A stretch of DNA of 64,000 nucleotides from Gamarada debralockiae (lineage: Eukaryota > Ascomycota > Leotiomycetes > Helotiales > Hyphodiscaceae), in NCBI GenBank assembly GCA_002803225.1, contig NXFV01001787.1, positions 1 to 64,000 of the forward strand, in the 5' to 3' direction. The translations under genes were made by a program, and so were the position numbers. The notes under the pieces were generated by a model, which worked only from the letters and a program-made list of their open reading frames with translations, was not told the DNA's origin and did no database searches. Numbering within the stretch: position 1 is the first letter of the stretch; every line of letters starts with the position of its first letter. This document shows, in pieces, positions 23,240 through 35,214 of the stretch.

Positions 23240-23472
23240 ATGACGCGCCCTATTCTCGACAATATGAAGCTCATTGATGCTGCAGCCAAAGCAGGCGTCA
23301 AGAGATTCATCCCTAGCGAGTACACTTCTAATACTTTGAATCTAAAGGTATAGAAACTTGTCTACTTCTATACACAGAAGCTCACCATCGTCGAGCATCT
23401 GAAACAAGCCGCAGCCAGCAATCCAAGCTTTTCATTTACGGGTGTCTGCAGCGGCCCATTCTTGGACTGGGT
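23240..23472 (+). pseudogene. NmrA/isoflavone-reductase-like fragment
   Basis: The frame from 23240 gives MTRPILDNMKLIDAAAKAGV, KRFIPSEYTSNT, then after a short break LTIVEHLKQAAASNPSFSFT and CSGPFLDW. These are the middle segments of NmrA-like and phenylcoumaran/isoflavone-reductase-type NAD(P)-dependent reductases (RFIPSEY is characteristic). A TAG lies near 23352. The first domain half with the GGTG loop and the C-terminal part are missing. A GTATGT donor follows the GPFLDW segment, as if an intron once began there. It is the second NmrA-type relic in the window after 16600. Confidence 0.7.
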
Positions 23473-23983
23473 ATGTGGACCTATTCTCCGCCCTTCATGT
23501 TCATTGCTTAAGATAATGCTCTTTGGAAGCATGGCTATGAAGATATTGAGGATTGAAGGCTGCCGTCAGAAATAGGGCATCATGACCAGCTTCTAGGCTA
23601 CAATCTAGAGTCATTGACTGCGACCATCTACAACTCCGGCGAGAACGCTATCTCCTATCCGTTCTCCTTTTCCTCCTGATGTCAAAGTGGGAGTCAAGGG
23701 AGGGAGGAAGGTGACGAAGAGGCCGAGAATACAAACGGAAAAGAGTGAATAAACACGGAGTGATGAAGTCGAACGGGTTTGCCCATTGATATTGAATTGT
23801 AAAATAGTATCTTGATATTGTTTTCTACGCGGAGTTTTCAACAAGTTCCGTTTGATTGCTTGTCACATTCACTCATTTGAGTGGCCGAGTTCTTCGCATG
23901 ACATTCTCTGGAACAATATCTGAATTACACATCTCTTGTCAGTCATAGTTTGGAGCCGGATAGTAAAGAATTATCTGTGTCAC

Positions 23984-25349
23984 TCACGCCAAGTTCTTCC
24001 CGCATATATTACAAGTCTTACTCGTAATTATCCCATGAGGGAGTGGATCATTCGCAAAAGCATGAGCAATCTCTACTCTGTAATCACAGTCTCTGCAAAT
24101 TGGCACCAAAGGCCTAGTCCCAAAAAGCTTAGGGCAATGACGTTGGAGGAAAGGCTTAGTATGAGCGAGGCATACGCAGATTATTGAAACATGAAGTTCA
24201 ATAACCCTGGAAAATATTAGTCACATTCCTGCCGTTTATGCCAGTCTCAATAACGGGCCACTTACGTCCAGATAGTAACAATGCCGTCGTACCACGTAAT
24301 GTCGACAATATACCGCATGTCCACAACCATTTTTAGCCTCACGATACTGATAGCCAAGACACTACGATTCCATTAGCATTGGTGATTTCTCATATAGAGT
24401 TGGGTAAGAAAATACAGTCCTCCTATAGCCAAGAGTAGGCATATTCTAATTCTTTGCCATATTGGGCGTTGCAGATTCAGCAACAGGAACCATGGAAGAA
24501 GTAGAATAGCCAGATCTGTACCAGAATTGGCAGCTGCGTTGATAGTTGGTACAAGGAAGAGCGGAATGCAGGAACCGTATGTAATGCTGAAATCCCAAGT
24601 TTTTGCGATTGGTTGGCAACGATATAAAACCTCGAACGACCCGACCACACAGTATACAATCACCATTGTTATAAGTGTGTAGATTGTTAGCTTGAATGAT
24701 CGATGTGATGAGAGTCGCAACAAGAATAAGAGAACGGAAAGCTTTGTAAACATTGTGGCTATGCCGTAGAACCCATACACAATGTCGCCTATCTAAGAGA
24801 AATTAGAATCAAAATTCTGCTTTCAATATCGATCGGATCGGCGGGAAATATAAAATTATACAAACCTTAAAAAAATTTGGATTACACGTAGCAAAAGGAA
24901 CATCCCACATATGAACGCCGAGGCCGTATCTTAGTGCTAGATCAGCGTTATCTTAGTAGTGGCCCAAAGCTACTGAGTTAAATACCTACAAAGCAGAATA
25001 CAAGCAAATGTTCCCCAGGTTAACAGCTTAATGTATTAATACTATATAAGCAGCTGGCGAGCAAGAGCAATAGAAGAACATACCCCCGCCAATATAATCA
25101 TATCTATGAGTTTAGTCTATATCAGTGTATTTAATAGATGGACTTACAGTCTTCGAGGCCCACGACCATAACTATAAAGCGCCTTGTATATAATCTTAAC
25201 AAAAGAGCTGCGGTTGAGAACAATTGGCATACGACACATGTAGCAAGAATACTGTGCTGCATGTTTTCCGGACTGGTAAAATTTGGGGTCACTCCTGGAG
25301 GTGGAGGAAGGGCTCCGGCGACGTCTTTTTTTTGGATGGAGGAAGACAT
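23984..25349 (-). CDS. Fungal rhodopsin-domain (SC1/PTH11-like) integral membrane protein
   Basis: Seven exons fit in phase: 25349-25148, 25103-25084 (only 20 nt), 25026-24986, 24929-24866, 24792-24416, 24361-24266 and 24206-23984, giving 340 residues. An alternative ATG at 25379 would add ten. The N-terminal ALPPPPGVTPNF and AALLLRLYTRRFI, the YGLGVHMWDVP and YGIATMFTKLSVLLFLLRL segments, and the YRCQPIAKTWDF and VPTINAAANSGTDLAILLLP segments are those of the seven-helix fungal rhodopsin-domain family. Members are plasma-membrane proteins of mostly unknown role, some found in metabolite clusters. The tail is odd: after LFGTRP it carries CRDC (304-307) and CNIC (332-335) instead of a polar disordered end, a possible zinc site. 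Minimal exon 2 makes automatic prediction unlikely to be right. Confidence 0.8.
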
Positions 25350-25379
25350 AGCTGTTGGAAAGTAAGGAACCAGAGGCAT

Positions 25380-26063
25380 ATAGGCAGAAGCACGCGGAAA
25401 GTATCCATATGGAAAGGCATGAGGATCACCTTAAGAAGAAATGAGAATGCAGCAGCCTTTGCAATTATGTAAAATAAGATGGCACGGCTAACGCAGCCAC
25501 ACAGAAGCCAGCAAATGACAGCTATATTTTTAAAACCTTCTTGGTTAAGTTGGTCCATTGGACTTTCTTTACAAGTTAGTGCGCAAGAATAATGGGAAGA
25601 ACTGGAGCACAGGACATTGGACCAGAGATACGAACTCATTGGTTGGGTTTTGACGGACCATCTTGAAACAAGTCATGACTCAGTTAATACATCCAGCTGG
25701 CATTTTACTCCTAGGGTGGCTGCTCGTCACTTAATCGAAAAGGTTATACACTCTTTTCTGACTTCCTTGTTTCCTACAAATTATTGGTCCAGATACTGCT
25801 AAACAGTATGGAATCACTTCATTCCTTCCAATCAGGAGATGACAGGACCGGACTTTGCCCCAACTACGAGAGAATAAGCGCTAAGTGCCGGCCTCACCCA
25901 TGGATGAAGCATCGATTGCCCGGAGTTGAAGAATGTGGCATAAGCTTGAGAGTCTAATGCGGGGGGCGCATGCTTTCAACAAGGTGTTACTTTGGCGGGG
26001 GCAATTTGTTCAATCTCACGTGATCATTTAAATTATTTAGCTTGTCAGAGCGGCGTTCTTACT
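25380..26063. other. Intergenic region
   Basis: No gene is supportable. TCACGTGA occurs at 26016-26023. Confidence 0.4.
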
Positions 26064-26183
26064 ACGTATCAGGCCGAAATAATGTAGCGAAGCAGGGGGG
26101 TTCCAGGGAGGCACAGACCATATTATAAACAAAGCCACCCTTTCGCACTTCTGGTCTCGCTACATTATTTCGGCCTGATACGT
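26064..26183. repeat. Perfect 27-bp inverted repeat (hairpin)
   Basis: Positions 26064-26090 (beginning ACGTATCAGGCCGAAATAAT) are the exact reverse complement of 26157-26183. A 66-bp loop lies between. No target duplication is seen at the edges, so it may be a foldback element, a MITE with eroded flanks or an RNA hairpin. Confidence 0.9.
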
Positions 26184-27775
26184 TGTATTGTCTGTCGATA
26201 GTCGCTTTATTCCATGGATAATAAGATACCGTATAAGCTGGCATAAGCCACCTCATATGTGACCCGTGCGAGTAAAATGAGGGCCACCTAAAGGGGAGGC
26301 TTATATCAATGGGATTTCTTATGTAAGTAGTCTTTGCGCTATATAAATTTTGTTAGGGAGAAGTTTTTTGGCCTCATTAAAGGGCCTAACACTACCCAAA
26401 GGGGGTTGGGGTTATATGCTAGTTTATACGTTAATGCAAGATGGTGGGCCCTTGCCATTTGAATTTTTGTCTTTCGCTATCTGAATCACTATTAGAAAGT
26501 AGAAAGAGTTCGGTTGTATAAACTCTATGTTATCCCAACGTAAGACGGTCCCTCTCAAGACTATCCAAAAATGAATGAGGGAAGCCTGAACCGAGGTTGT
26601 CTCCAGCAGCTGAACCCGTTCCTCGGCACGTTTCAAATCTTGATATCCCCTTCCGTACCTAAATCCACGCCTCAGCACTGAGCGAGTCATTTAAATAAAG
26701 TTCAAATAAAGTTCGACTTAATTCGTATTCGGTACCGAAACGTTCCTGTTGGCAGGCCTAGGAGGTACAGTGATATCTGTGGGTGCATTAGGCGCTGAAG
26801 GAATAATCCTGAAGGAACAGGAATACGACCGTAAGGTCGGAGCAACGGTAAAATCGGTCCGTAAGCCGACCGTGAGCTGGCTGTTTGATATACTATGTAG
26901 AGGATTGGGAGATAACTAAAAATTGAAGCTTTTGAACCCTATTTTTGAACCAGCATCACATATACCACAGTATCAGGGTTCTCATAACAACAGTCCCCAA
27001 TTCTCTTGTAGTATTTCTTCTCTAGCAAGAAGGATCAACTAATGATTGAATAGTGAAAGAACAAGGCCTTAAGATGAGTGAGGTTGTACTACCGCACGCT
27101 CCTGATTCATGGCTTACAACCGATTGTCCTTGGTCGGTTGACGAGAGGCTGAAGTAATCGAGGGAAGAAGTAAAGCTTTACCGGGCTGGCACTATACGGT
27201 TCTTGACGATGGGACGGAGAACCTCGGAAAGGGTAGGACCATGGGCAATTGTGAGCTGACTTCGTAGATTGCGATGTGTGGGTGAGATAGAGCCAGAACA
27301 TGACGGTTATGGAACTTTTCATGTCCTTGGTTCACGCAGTGATCGGTTCTCATGTGTGGAAAATTTAAATGGTATTAAGTAAAAATAAATTTCCAACCGA
27401 CTGTCACGACATCGACTCCGGAGACTCTATACCTTCAACGTCGACTTCTAATCCCGACCTTCTTTTCTTAGTCGCTCTCATACTTCGAAAGGCTTGAAAG
27501 GATAGTTAGCAAATGAGGTCTTGCACAACAATTAAGGGCCATCTACCTTTGGTTCTATAATCTCTGGACTTTTATACTCCCAATTGCACATCCCGAGTTG
27601 TTCGGTAAAAGTGAGGTTGCTGTCTGAAGTTTCATATACCCAGCATGCAAGTTGTATTCAGTAGTCTGCTTCGCAGTCGACGTCTGTGGTAGTGCCGTGC
27701 TCAGTTCTTGTGTTGGTCCAAGTGTAGGAGTGAGCATTAACTTGCTGATACATTCGAGAAGTCATCTTACGGCCT
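26184..27775. other. AT-rich gene-poor stretch
   Basis: No intact gene is seen. A direct repeat TTCAAATAAAGTTC occurs near 26700. Short frames lack motifs. It looks like old transposon debris that I cannot classify. Confidence 0.4.
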
Positions 27776-27895
27776 ACGATTTGATGATCATAGCTGAAAG
27801 GAAGTTGATCGTATAGGTATGCTTTAGAAGCCGTCTTTTCGGAGTTTACGACTTGATGATAGCTAAGACCGCTTGATCGTTAAGGTTGGCTTGGA
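27776..27895. repeat. Imperfect tandem duplication, about 72-bp period
   Basis: ACGATTTGATGATCATAGCT at 27776 and ACGACTTGATGATAGCTAAG at 27848 begin two diverged copies that share GTTGATCGT/CTTGATCGT downstream. Confidence 0.5.
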
Positions 27896-28346
27896 GTAAC
27901 AAGTGCGGTGAGTTTGTGGATACGCTGATTCTTGTTGTTAAAACATTTCTGTTGATGGTGTGTTTGCAGGTGAAGGAAGAAAGATATCTTTGGTCAAGAT
28001 TGGACATCTGGACTCCGTCTGAGTACTTATGTAGGCTAACAGTACTATCTTCGGCCCACACAACGTTCCAAAGAGTGTTTTGCAAAGGCTCAAAAATGCC
28101 TAAGTCTTCCTCGGGTGAAATATGGCTAGATGGATGACCTTCATTGACGACGGCCGATATTCGTGCAATGATTCTATATCTTGAGGGTCGGTGGAAGCGT
28201 TGGTCGAGAAAGATTGCTTCTAGTAAGTGCTTCTGATGAAGAGAATTATCAGCGATCGTAGGATAGAAGCAAGACATCATTGTTATATTCACCTCTTCCT
28301 TGAGCCTTTTTGGGAGCTCCTCGAACTTAGATGATGACCCAGCCAT
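27846..28346 (-). CDS. Hypothetical protein (166 residues)
   Basis: An uninterrupted frame from an ATG at 28346 (MAGSSSKFEELPKRLKEEVN) to a stop at 27846. It has a soluble, mixed composition with no membrane segment, no repeat and no motif I recognise. It stands alone in an AT-rich, gene-poor part where most frames carry stops, which is the only argument that it is real. It could equally be a chance open frame or a scrap of a mobile element. Confidence 0.3.
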   Translation of the reverse strand: MAGSSSKFEELPKRLKEEVNITMMSCFYPTIADNSLHQKHLLEAIFLDQRFHRPSRYRIIARISAVVNEGHPSSHISPEEDLGIFEPLQNTLWNVVWAEDSTVSLHKYSDGVQMSNLDQRYLSSFTCKHTINRNVLTTRISVSTNSPHLLLQANLNDQAVLAIIKS

Positions 28347-30984
28347 TGGGAGGGGGCTAAGGGAGGCTTAATGAGTCGATGGTATCGGATATTTAAAGGT
28401 GGTTTAGGGGAAAGTACGTGGGAGAAGCTTAATAATGCTTCTCAAATGACAGTCAGAAGTAAATAAGATAGTCGAAATCTGCTTGCTCGCAATGGATTTA
28501 TAAGCGGCCTGTTTTTCTTAGAGTGGGAAACCATATGGTTTTATATACTACAAGGAGTTTCTTCTTCATAGACTCGGTATGTGCGTCTGTAATAAAGGCA
28601 AATAGGGCACAACGCAGCCAGTCCGCGAACCAGCCAAACACGAACCACTATAATGTACGGCGCTGCATGAACTACATTACTTCTGACTGAGGTTCCTTGA
28701 TCTTCCTAATCAAAGACGCCACACGCAATACTCCGTCTTTCTTAAGACCAGCTTTGGTAAAGATTTGTAACGATAGTCGGGCCAGATAGTAGGTTGCCTC
28801 GTAAAGCCCGTCAGTTCCCGCGAAAGACGAAGGGCAATAGGGGGTGCTGGATTCAACTCCCTGGGCAAGAAATGTCTGCCCTAGATCATAAATCCCAGCA
28901 GAGAGGAAAATCATTAGTCTACCGTTGCTCCGCTCTTTTCCCTGTGATATAACTATAATTTTTTAGACATTTTCTGCTCCTAACGTATAAAATTCCTATG
29001 TCAGCTTAGTAAACCCACTACGGTATAAATTGTTCCTGCGTTCAGGCCCCTACGTATCCCCTTCTATCCCTAAAAGTTAGTTCGCATTATAATTCAACCA
29101 CGAGGCATCTTCAGCTTCCAAATATTTCCATTCTTTAAATACTCTTAATTCAAAACAATATAATTAACTGCTAGATCCAAAGATGTAGTTTTTAGATCTG
29201 TATTAAAAAATCTAGTTGACTAGAGAAGTATATTGAGAGAAGCGACTGCTTTCCAAAGGTAAAAGAGTCCGGTTGCCCTATACTATACCCCTAGGTGAGA
29301 CAAGAAGTTGATCTTTGAATTATACAGAAGTCAAGAAACATTAGCCTTATTTCTCCTAACCAGCCGACCTTGCGTATTGGTCTGTCCACTTGCCGGTGAA
29401 TCGGGTTATGCACGAGCTGGTTGACTCGCGATTCTGTGATAATATCCGAAGCTATTTCTTCTGGTGGGCGCCACGAAAGCCTTACAGGCAACATTGTAGC
29501 AAGCTATGCGCAGTCGTGACTCACGAGTCTGAGATGATATCGGAAGTTTTCTCTTCTTGTGGACGCCGCATAAGCAGTGTTTAATGTAGCAGAAAAGGAG
29601 AGAATGATACCTAGATACATTATTCCGAGGCGATAGGACAACGTCAGTTAGTGAAAGATAAGGTCCCCTGTTCTAGGATCTCTAGTGATTGAGATTCGAG
29701 GCTATCAATCTGCTTCTTTCTCTATCTCGAAAATGTTGCCATAAGCTGCAAGAATATCATAATCAGACTGCGAAAGACTGTTATCTGATAAGTCTACTTG
29801 TATCTCCGATGATTCTCTAAAGTGAAAGCAATTCAGGAGTGATCCCTGAATCGCGGAAGCGGTCATATACCCAGCATTTCACTCGGGTAGAAATCTTAGA
29901 AACAAGTTTTAGCCGGTAAGCTTCAAGTTTTGGAAATTTTATTAAACAGCCTCCCTCCGTGTTCTATTCACCACAGTGGCTGCTTCTGGAAGGTCATCCG
30001 TCCACCTCGACACAACTCTGCGCCCGGCGTGCAGCCATCTGTGGCTTTTGACGATTGTCAGGGTGCCGGGCGGGCATTCGCGTATTCTAGTTTCAGCCTT
30101 GCACAGCGGCGGTGTGCTGCCTTGTACTCCTTTTCTCGGTCTGCAGTTCCTACCAGTTGGAGCCGAGCACGGTGACAGCTGCCGCTACAGACCCCTGGAA
30201 ACTTCGGAATACGCTATAATCTCATGACTTTTGACCGCGATCTTCGTTGGTATAGGACCTATCGGATCTAAGGAACTGAGCTGTAACACGTTAGCATGGC
30301 AGTAAGTGCTTGAACTTTAATTTTGCTCGAAGCCTCCAGACGCTCTAGGTCACACACTTCCTCGGTCTCTTCAAACTCCCCTTTATCCGGATTATTCCAG
30401 GTGATCCAAGAGTCTTCAGGGGAGGTTGAAAGAGGTTGTTGAGTAGACGTCGCGGCTTCTTTATGAGAGATACGATGACTTTTGCAAGGGGACTAGTGTG
30501 CAAGAGATTCCTCGCCCACAGAGGACGGAAGAGAAAGCTGAGAGAATACTGTAGTTGATTGATTCCTAGTTACGGTGGTACAGCTGTCGAAAATATGGGC
30601 AAGTGTGGTTACGTGGGGAATCCGTAAATGAAGCACTAATAACTGGTCAGTTCTTCATCTTAATTCCATTGTCCTGCTGCCCTAGCACGAAAGGTAGCCG
30701 TTGGAATGTTAAAGCCTCAGGCAACCAAATAATTGCTAGGTTTAATTGTCGACAACAGGGGCTATATCACGTGATGAGACCGCCTCTCTCGGTGAACGTG
30801 ACGGCCCATGGGCCGCTAGTTTCTGCTCACTTATGGGCTTAGCGAACCAATAAGATCAGTGGGAACTTGACTCGAAAAAAAAACCTCACGTGAGGAACAC
30901 CAAGGTATTTGACCCTCTTCCTTAGGCCCTATTGGCGGCAATAATCCGGTCAGATTATAGCAATAATCTCATTTCAAATTAGTG
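28347..30984. other. Gene-poor stretch with scattered coding-like scraps
   Basis: Only fragments are visible. The minus strand at 28914-28672 has an 80-residue frame (MIFLSAGIYDLGQTFLAQGV). Near 30470-30300, also minus, a coding-like piece reads DSWITWNNPDKGEFEETEEV. Neither can be named. A tandem duplication lies at 29423-29597, and TCACGTGA occurs at 30767 and 30886. Confidence 0.4.
29423..29597. repeat. Diverged tandem duplication, about 95-bp period
   Basis: GACTCGCGATTCTGTGATAA at 29423 and GACTCACGAGTCTGAGATGA at 29518 start two copies. Both continue with ATCCGAAG/ATCGGAAG, TTTCTTCTGGTGG/CTCTTCTTGTGG and an ATGTAGCA-like end. Confidence 0.6.
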
Positions 30985-31151
30985 CAGTAGAACCTCGCTA
31001 TAAGAATGTGCTCAAGACCGCGAAAAATTAAGAATATTAAGAGGATATTTTTAGCGCATCACCCCCGCGGGACCAGGGAATTTAAGAATACCACTAAGGT
31101 TTTTAGTAGGGTATTTTTTATATCCAGTATTCTTATAGAGAGGTTCTACTG
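30985..31151. mobile_element. Pogo-type MITE (167 bp)
   Basis: The left end CAGTAGAACCTCGCTATAAG is matched inverted at the right end (CAGTAGAACCTCTCTATAAG). These CAGTAGAACCTC ends are typical of pogo/Tigger-like elements. A TA follows the right end at 31152-31153; the left flank is TG, a likely transition of the other TA. There is no coding capacity. Confidence 0.75.
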
Positions 31152-31153
31152 TA

Positions 31154-33150
31154 TAGCCAAACGCGGAGCAAAATTAATAATCTAGATTATTATTTCAATA
31201 AGCTATTATCCAAAAATCTCAACGCTAGTCTACTGGGATTATTAAAAAAATATAACCCAAATTGAGACTTAAAATCAATGCTTTTACCCCTTTTTCTCAC
31301 TATATTTTATACTCCCTACACCTCAATACTCTAACCACAAATCGTAATTGTGATGCACCCGATGTTATACTTGGCGCTAAGGCGCCTGCGCTGTCACGTG
31401 GACAGGCGCACAGTTCGTCCTTATTTTCTGCCAAGCGGAATCATCTCTCCTTTCCTTCTTTAGCTAATTCTTCTTGTAATACAAACGAGCTTTGCGCTGC
31501 ACACTTTGCATTCGCCCCGTGACAGTAATAGATTTCTTTAATGATATTGATTTTACTGATTTACCTGTTCTTGTAATAGGAGTAATAAAGGGTCATACTT
31601 AGCCTACAGATGTGGTTAGTTATTAGAGCTAGGGCCAATTGTTATGTGAGAATGTTATAGGAGTACAAGAATAGCAGGGAAGCCCTGAATGGTAGGGAAG
31701 CTCCGAAGGCCTAGAGGGCCATAGGGCACAAAGTGACCTGGGAATTGATCTTGGTCACCTCCGAAGGGATTAGAAAATGGCAATATGACCTTGTATAAAG
31801 CCAGCAGCAAGTATAGCTACTACAGGGAGCTAGTAGCTAGGAATGAGGCATAAGTAATGGCTGCCGACCTTGTTGAAGGAAGACAAGCTTGAGTTTATCA
31901 TCCACAAGTACCCAAGTACTACGGAACCTCTTTTCAGCCACTACGAATACAACCACTATTGTCTCTTCTTCCACTACTGCTGCTTCTCTGATATGCTGTG
32001 GTCCCTCCTGTTGCCCTCCAGCTACCTATAGCTGTTACAGATAGAGTGACAGAGCGATAGTTGTGGGATAGGTTTGATGATATAAGTTGCTAAGAATAGT
32101 GCACTCGTGCGATTTTTATTAGGGTAAGTATATAGGGTTGTATGTGCCAGCCAGTCACAGAAGAGATACTCAAAACACATAGAAAATACGTAAAACTCTT
32201 GCTAATACTTTATTTAGTATATCCTTATTAATATGTATACAGGCATCCCAAGTGCGTTTTGTGTGATGTCCAGCGCAATCACAACAAATACATTTCTATC
32301 AATTTAGTATAGTGTCGCTATACTGATTAGATAGACGAGTATGCGCGCTTATTGCATGCGGGCAGGGAGAAAAGTCCCTCTGGATTCTCCCTGCCTCGAG
32401 CCGGGCTGACTCGCTGCTGCTTTGCTTCTGGGATTGTAAGGTGGATTTACTCGGTGGTTCAGGAACTATGTCTTCCCAATACTTTGACCCATGATGAGAA
32501 ACAAGTTCTCCAAGAGCTTTGCGGATGGTGAGCGAACTCGGTGTACGGAAAAAAATATTGCCGACTGGGAGAGGGTGAAGTTTGACGGGGCGCTAGGCGT
32601 TATTGGAGACAGGAGTGTGACTTCTGAGGGAGAGTTTAAGTAGGCTGTTGTAGTGCTTCCTCTGGGAGAGCAGGATCTGAAATCATATGGCTAGGAGTAG
32701 TTCTACTCATACTCATGTGGGCCTTGCTTTCTCTCTGGTAAACAAAATACTTAGTTTCGTCTTCATGTCATCTAGTAAGATTAAGTACATACCCTCAGGC
32801 GTCTTGCATGACATGGTGTGATAGGTGGTATTGCGCTTGAGAGATTCAATTCTGTAATAGAAGTGGTTACTATCGTGCCCCAGAGATTCTGCCTTTTAGA
32901 GGCAGTTCATTTGTAAAGGGTAATTGGGTCTGAGGTTAGATGTTTGTTGGGACCAAGACGGAGTGTTTAAAAAGTTATGCAGAGTAGCAGCAGTAGCAGC
33001 AGCAAGGGGCCACGCGACAATGATGTGGTTGTTGTGCATGGTATTCCTGTCGTGAAAAAGTGAGGGAACAAGATTGCTGCAATAAGTGAATAAAGAGTCA
33101 CTAAGTGTGAGAAACGCCACAACTGTCTCACTCTTCTCTTGAACAGCCAT
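31154..33150. other. Gene-poor, repeat-rich stretch
   Basis: No gene is supportable. The TGTTATGTGAG at about 31636 and AGCTGTTACA near 32040 could be LTR-type ends, but no target duplication was found. The stretch next to 33151 is the 3' flank of the peptidase gene. Confidence 0.35.
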
Positions 33151-35214
33151 TCATTCCGTCAGCCCAAGCAAAGTCCTCCGCCACAACGCCTCTTCCTCCA
33201 AAATTGAAGCCGACACATTCTTTTGCATTCGGAATCCATGACCCTCCCCCTCGAAAACGACAAGCTTCACATCTTTTCCGCCTTCCTTCAGAACCTTCTC
33301 CATCTCCTCTGCCTGGTCGAGAGGTACGACTTTGTCCTCACTTCCTTGCAATAACAAAAGTGGACTCTCGATCTTGTCCGCATGAAGGCAAGGACTCCTG
33401 TCCCGATAGATCCTTTCCCTCTCCTCCTGGGACGTATCTTCCGGAAACATCAAAGCGTAAAGGTAATGGGATTCGAACTTATGCGTGCCAGTCGCAAGAG
33501 ACTTTATGTTTCCGATTCCATACAGGCTATTTCCTCCAGCCCATAACTTTGGAAAACCCACCAGCGACTGAAGCACGGTATACCCACCTGCACTTCCTCC
33601 AACTATGCCAGCTTTAGTCCCGTCAACAAGGCCACTTTCTGCGAGATAGACTACGCATGATGCGGAATCATCCACATCTTTGATGCCCCAAGAATAGTTG
33701 AGAGCGTCACGGTATTTGCGTCCGTATCCAGTGCTACCAACGTAATTGACGTGAACGTAGGCATATCCTCGAGAAGTCCAGTACTGTGTTTCCAGGGCTA
33801 ATCCTGGAGCTACGTGGCCAGTTGGCCCGCCGTGAATTGACACTATGACTGGTGGCTTCGTTCCAGACACTGGAGTGTAAGATGGATTGTGAGGTGGAGT
33901 AAAAATTGCATGGGCCACGCCACCATTCTCCTTTCCTTGGGTTCGGGGAAATGTGACATGCTTCGCGATGGAATAAATTGAAGTTGGCAACGGGATCGAA
34001 GTAGAAGACTTCAGAAGCACCTTTTCGGAAGGTTTGGTGACATCCACGACGTAGAGTGCCGGTGGGGATACATATTCGCTGCCCAGGACGACAAATTTGG
34101 TATTTGAAATCTTTCGAATGGAGTTCATTGGAATGTCGACGAGACCCAGTGGCAGCTCAACGGCCTTTGATGTCTGGAGATCAACAAGTAACAGCGCATC
34201 CGTGGCAAGCTTTGTGGATGTTACCACAAGTTGAGTGGAGTTCAAGAATATATACGAGTTACTGCACCCCGGTCAGAAATTATCTTGTACAGGGGTAGGG
34301 TAGATGCATACTTTCCAAGTACCGAAAAGACTTCCTTCTGGGTGAGATCGGCTTCCTCCCATCCCGAAATAACAAGTGGTCGTACTTCAAATGAAGCAGA
34401 GTTCAAACGATAGAGCTGCGTAAAGCCTGTGCGATCGCTTGAAAAAAACAATGTACCGTCTTCGTGCCATTTGGGTTGGCCCACGCCTTCCACTCCAGCT
34501 TTGCCAGCAATATGTTTGGCATTTTCAATACTCCCATTCTTCCAGTCAGCAACGTAGAGATCGCTTCCGGTCCACGGCATATCCGGATGGTTCCATTGAA
34601 TCCAGCATATTTTGGTCCCATCGGGATTGAACTTTGGCGCGCAGTAGAAATCCGCTCCTTGACACACAATTTTCACACTCCTGTCATCCACATTGATGAG
34701 CGCAACTCTGTTCTCCACAGTATCTCCAGAATGTTCCTCCTGAACGGCGAGGATAAGATTCGCATGAAGGGGATGAACATCGAAATCGGCATATCGAAAC
34801 TTTTCGGATGCGTCCACGATTGGCCGAACATCATCGGCAGACTTCAAACGAAAGACGCCGCTGGTGTTAAAGTCCGAGAAAAGTAGACTGCCATCTGGGC
34901 TTGCGATACATGCTCCACCACCGTACTCATGCACTTTGCTTCGGGCGTTGTACATAGAAGGCAGAATATCAATCGACTCGGTGCCTCGTTGTTCCACGAT
35001 GCAGCACCTTCCTTTCTCGGCTGGCCTTCCTTCGACGAGATATATTGCACCAGTTTTGGACTCCCCGTGTCAGCTCAATTAAATTCCTGATGCTGACGAG
35101 TTGACTTACATTCACGTGAACTTCATTGAAGGAAACGCTGCTTCCAGAGACCAGATCCACTGATATGGGGCTCTCCCAGGTGCCATACGGTGCAACTTGA
35201 GGTTGGGAGGTCAT
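33151..35214 (-). CDS. S9-family serine peptidase (prolyl-oligopeptidase-like)
   Basis: Three exons, 35214-35110, 35060-34312 and 34261-33151, with GT-AG introns of about 50 nt, give 654 residues. The N-terminal two thirds carry beta-propeller-like repeats (for example GACIASPDGSLLFSDF, PKFNPDGTKICWIQWN, PKWHEDGTLFFSSDRTG). The C-terminal alpha/beta-hydrolase domain has the oxyanion segment VSIHGGPTGH, the nucleophile S508 in GIVGGSAGGY, D594 in LLQGSEDKVVP and H626 in FEGEGHGF, a complete catalytic triad. No signal peptide is present, so it should act in the cytosol on short peptides or acylated N-termini, like dipeptidyl or acylaminoacyl peptidases. The ATG at 35214 starts MTSQPQVAPYGTWESPIS, the usual opening of this subfamily. 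Confidence 0.93.

Noticed and set aside
31636..32042. Possible solo LTR (TGTTATG...TGTTACA)
   Set aside because: The flanking 5-mers do not match and no second copy is visible in the window.
33204..33617. Plus-strand 137-residue frame
   Set aside because: It is antisense to the catalytic domain of the S9 peptidase, whose triad is complete.
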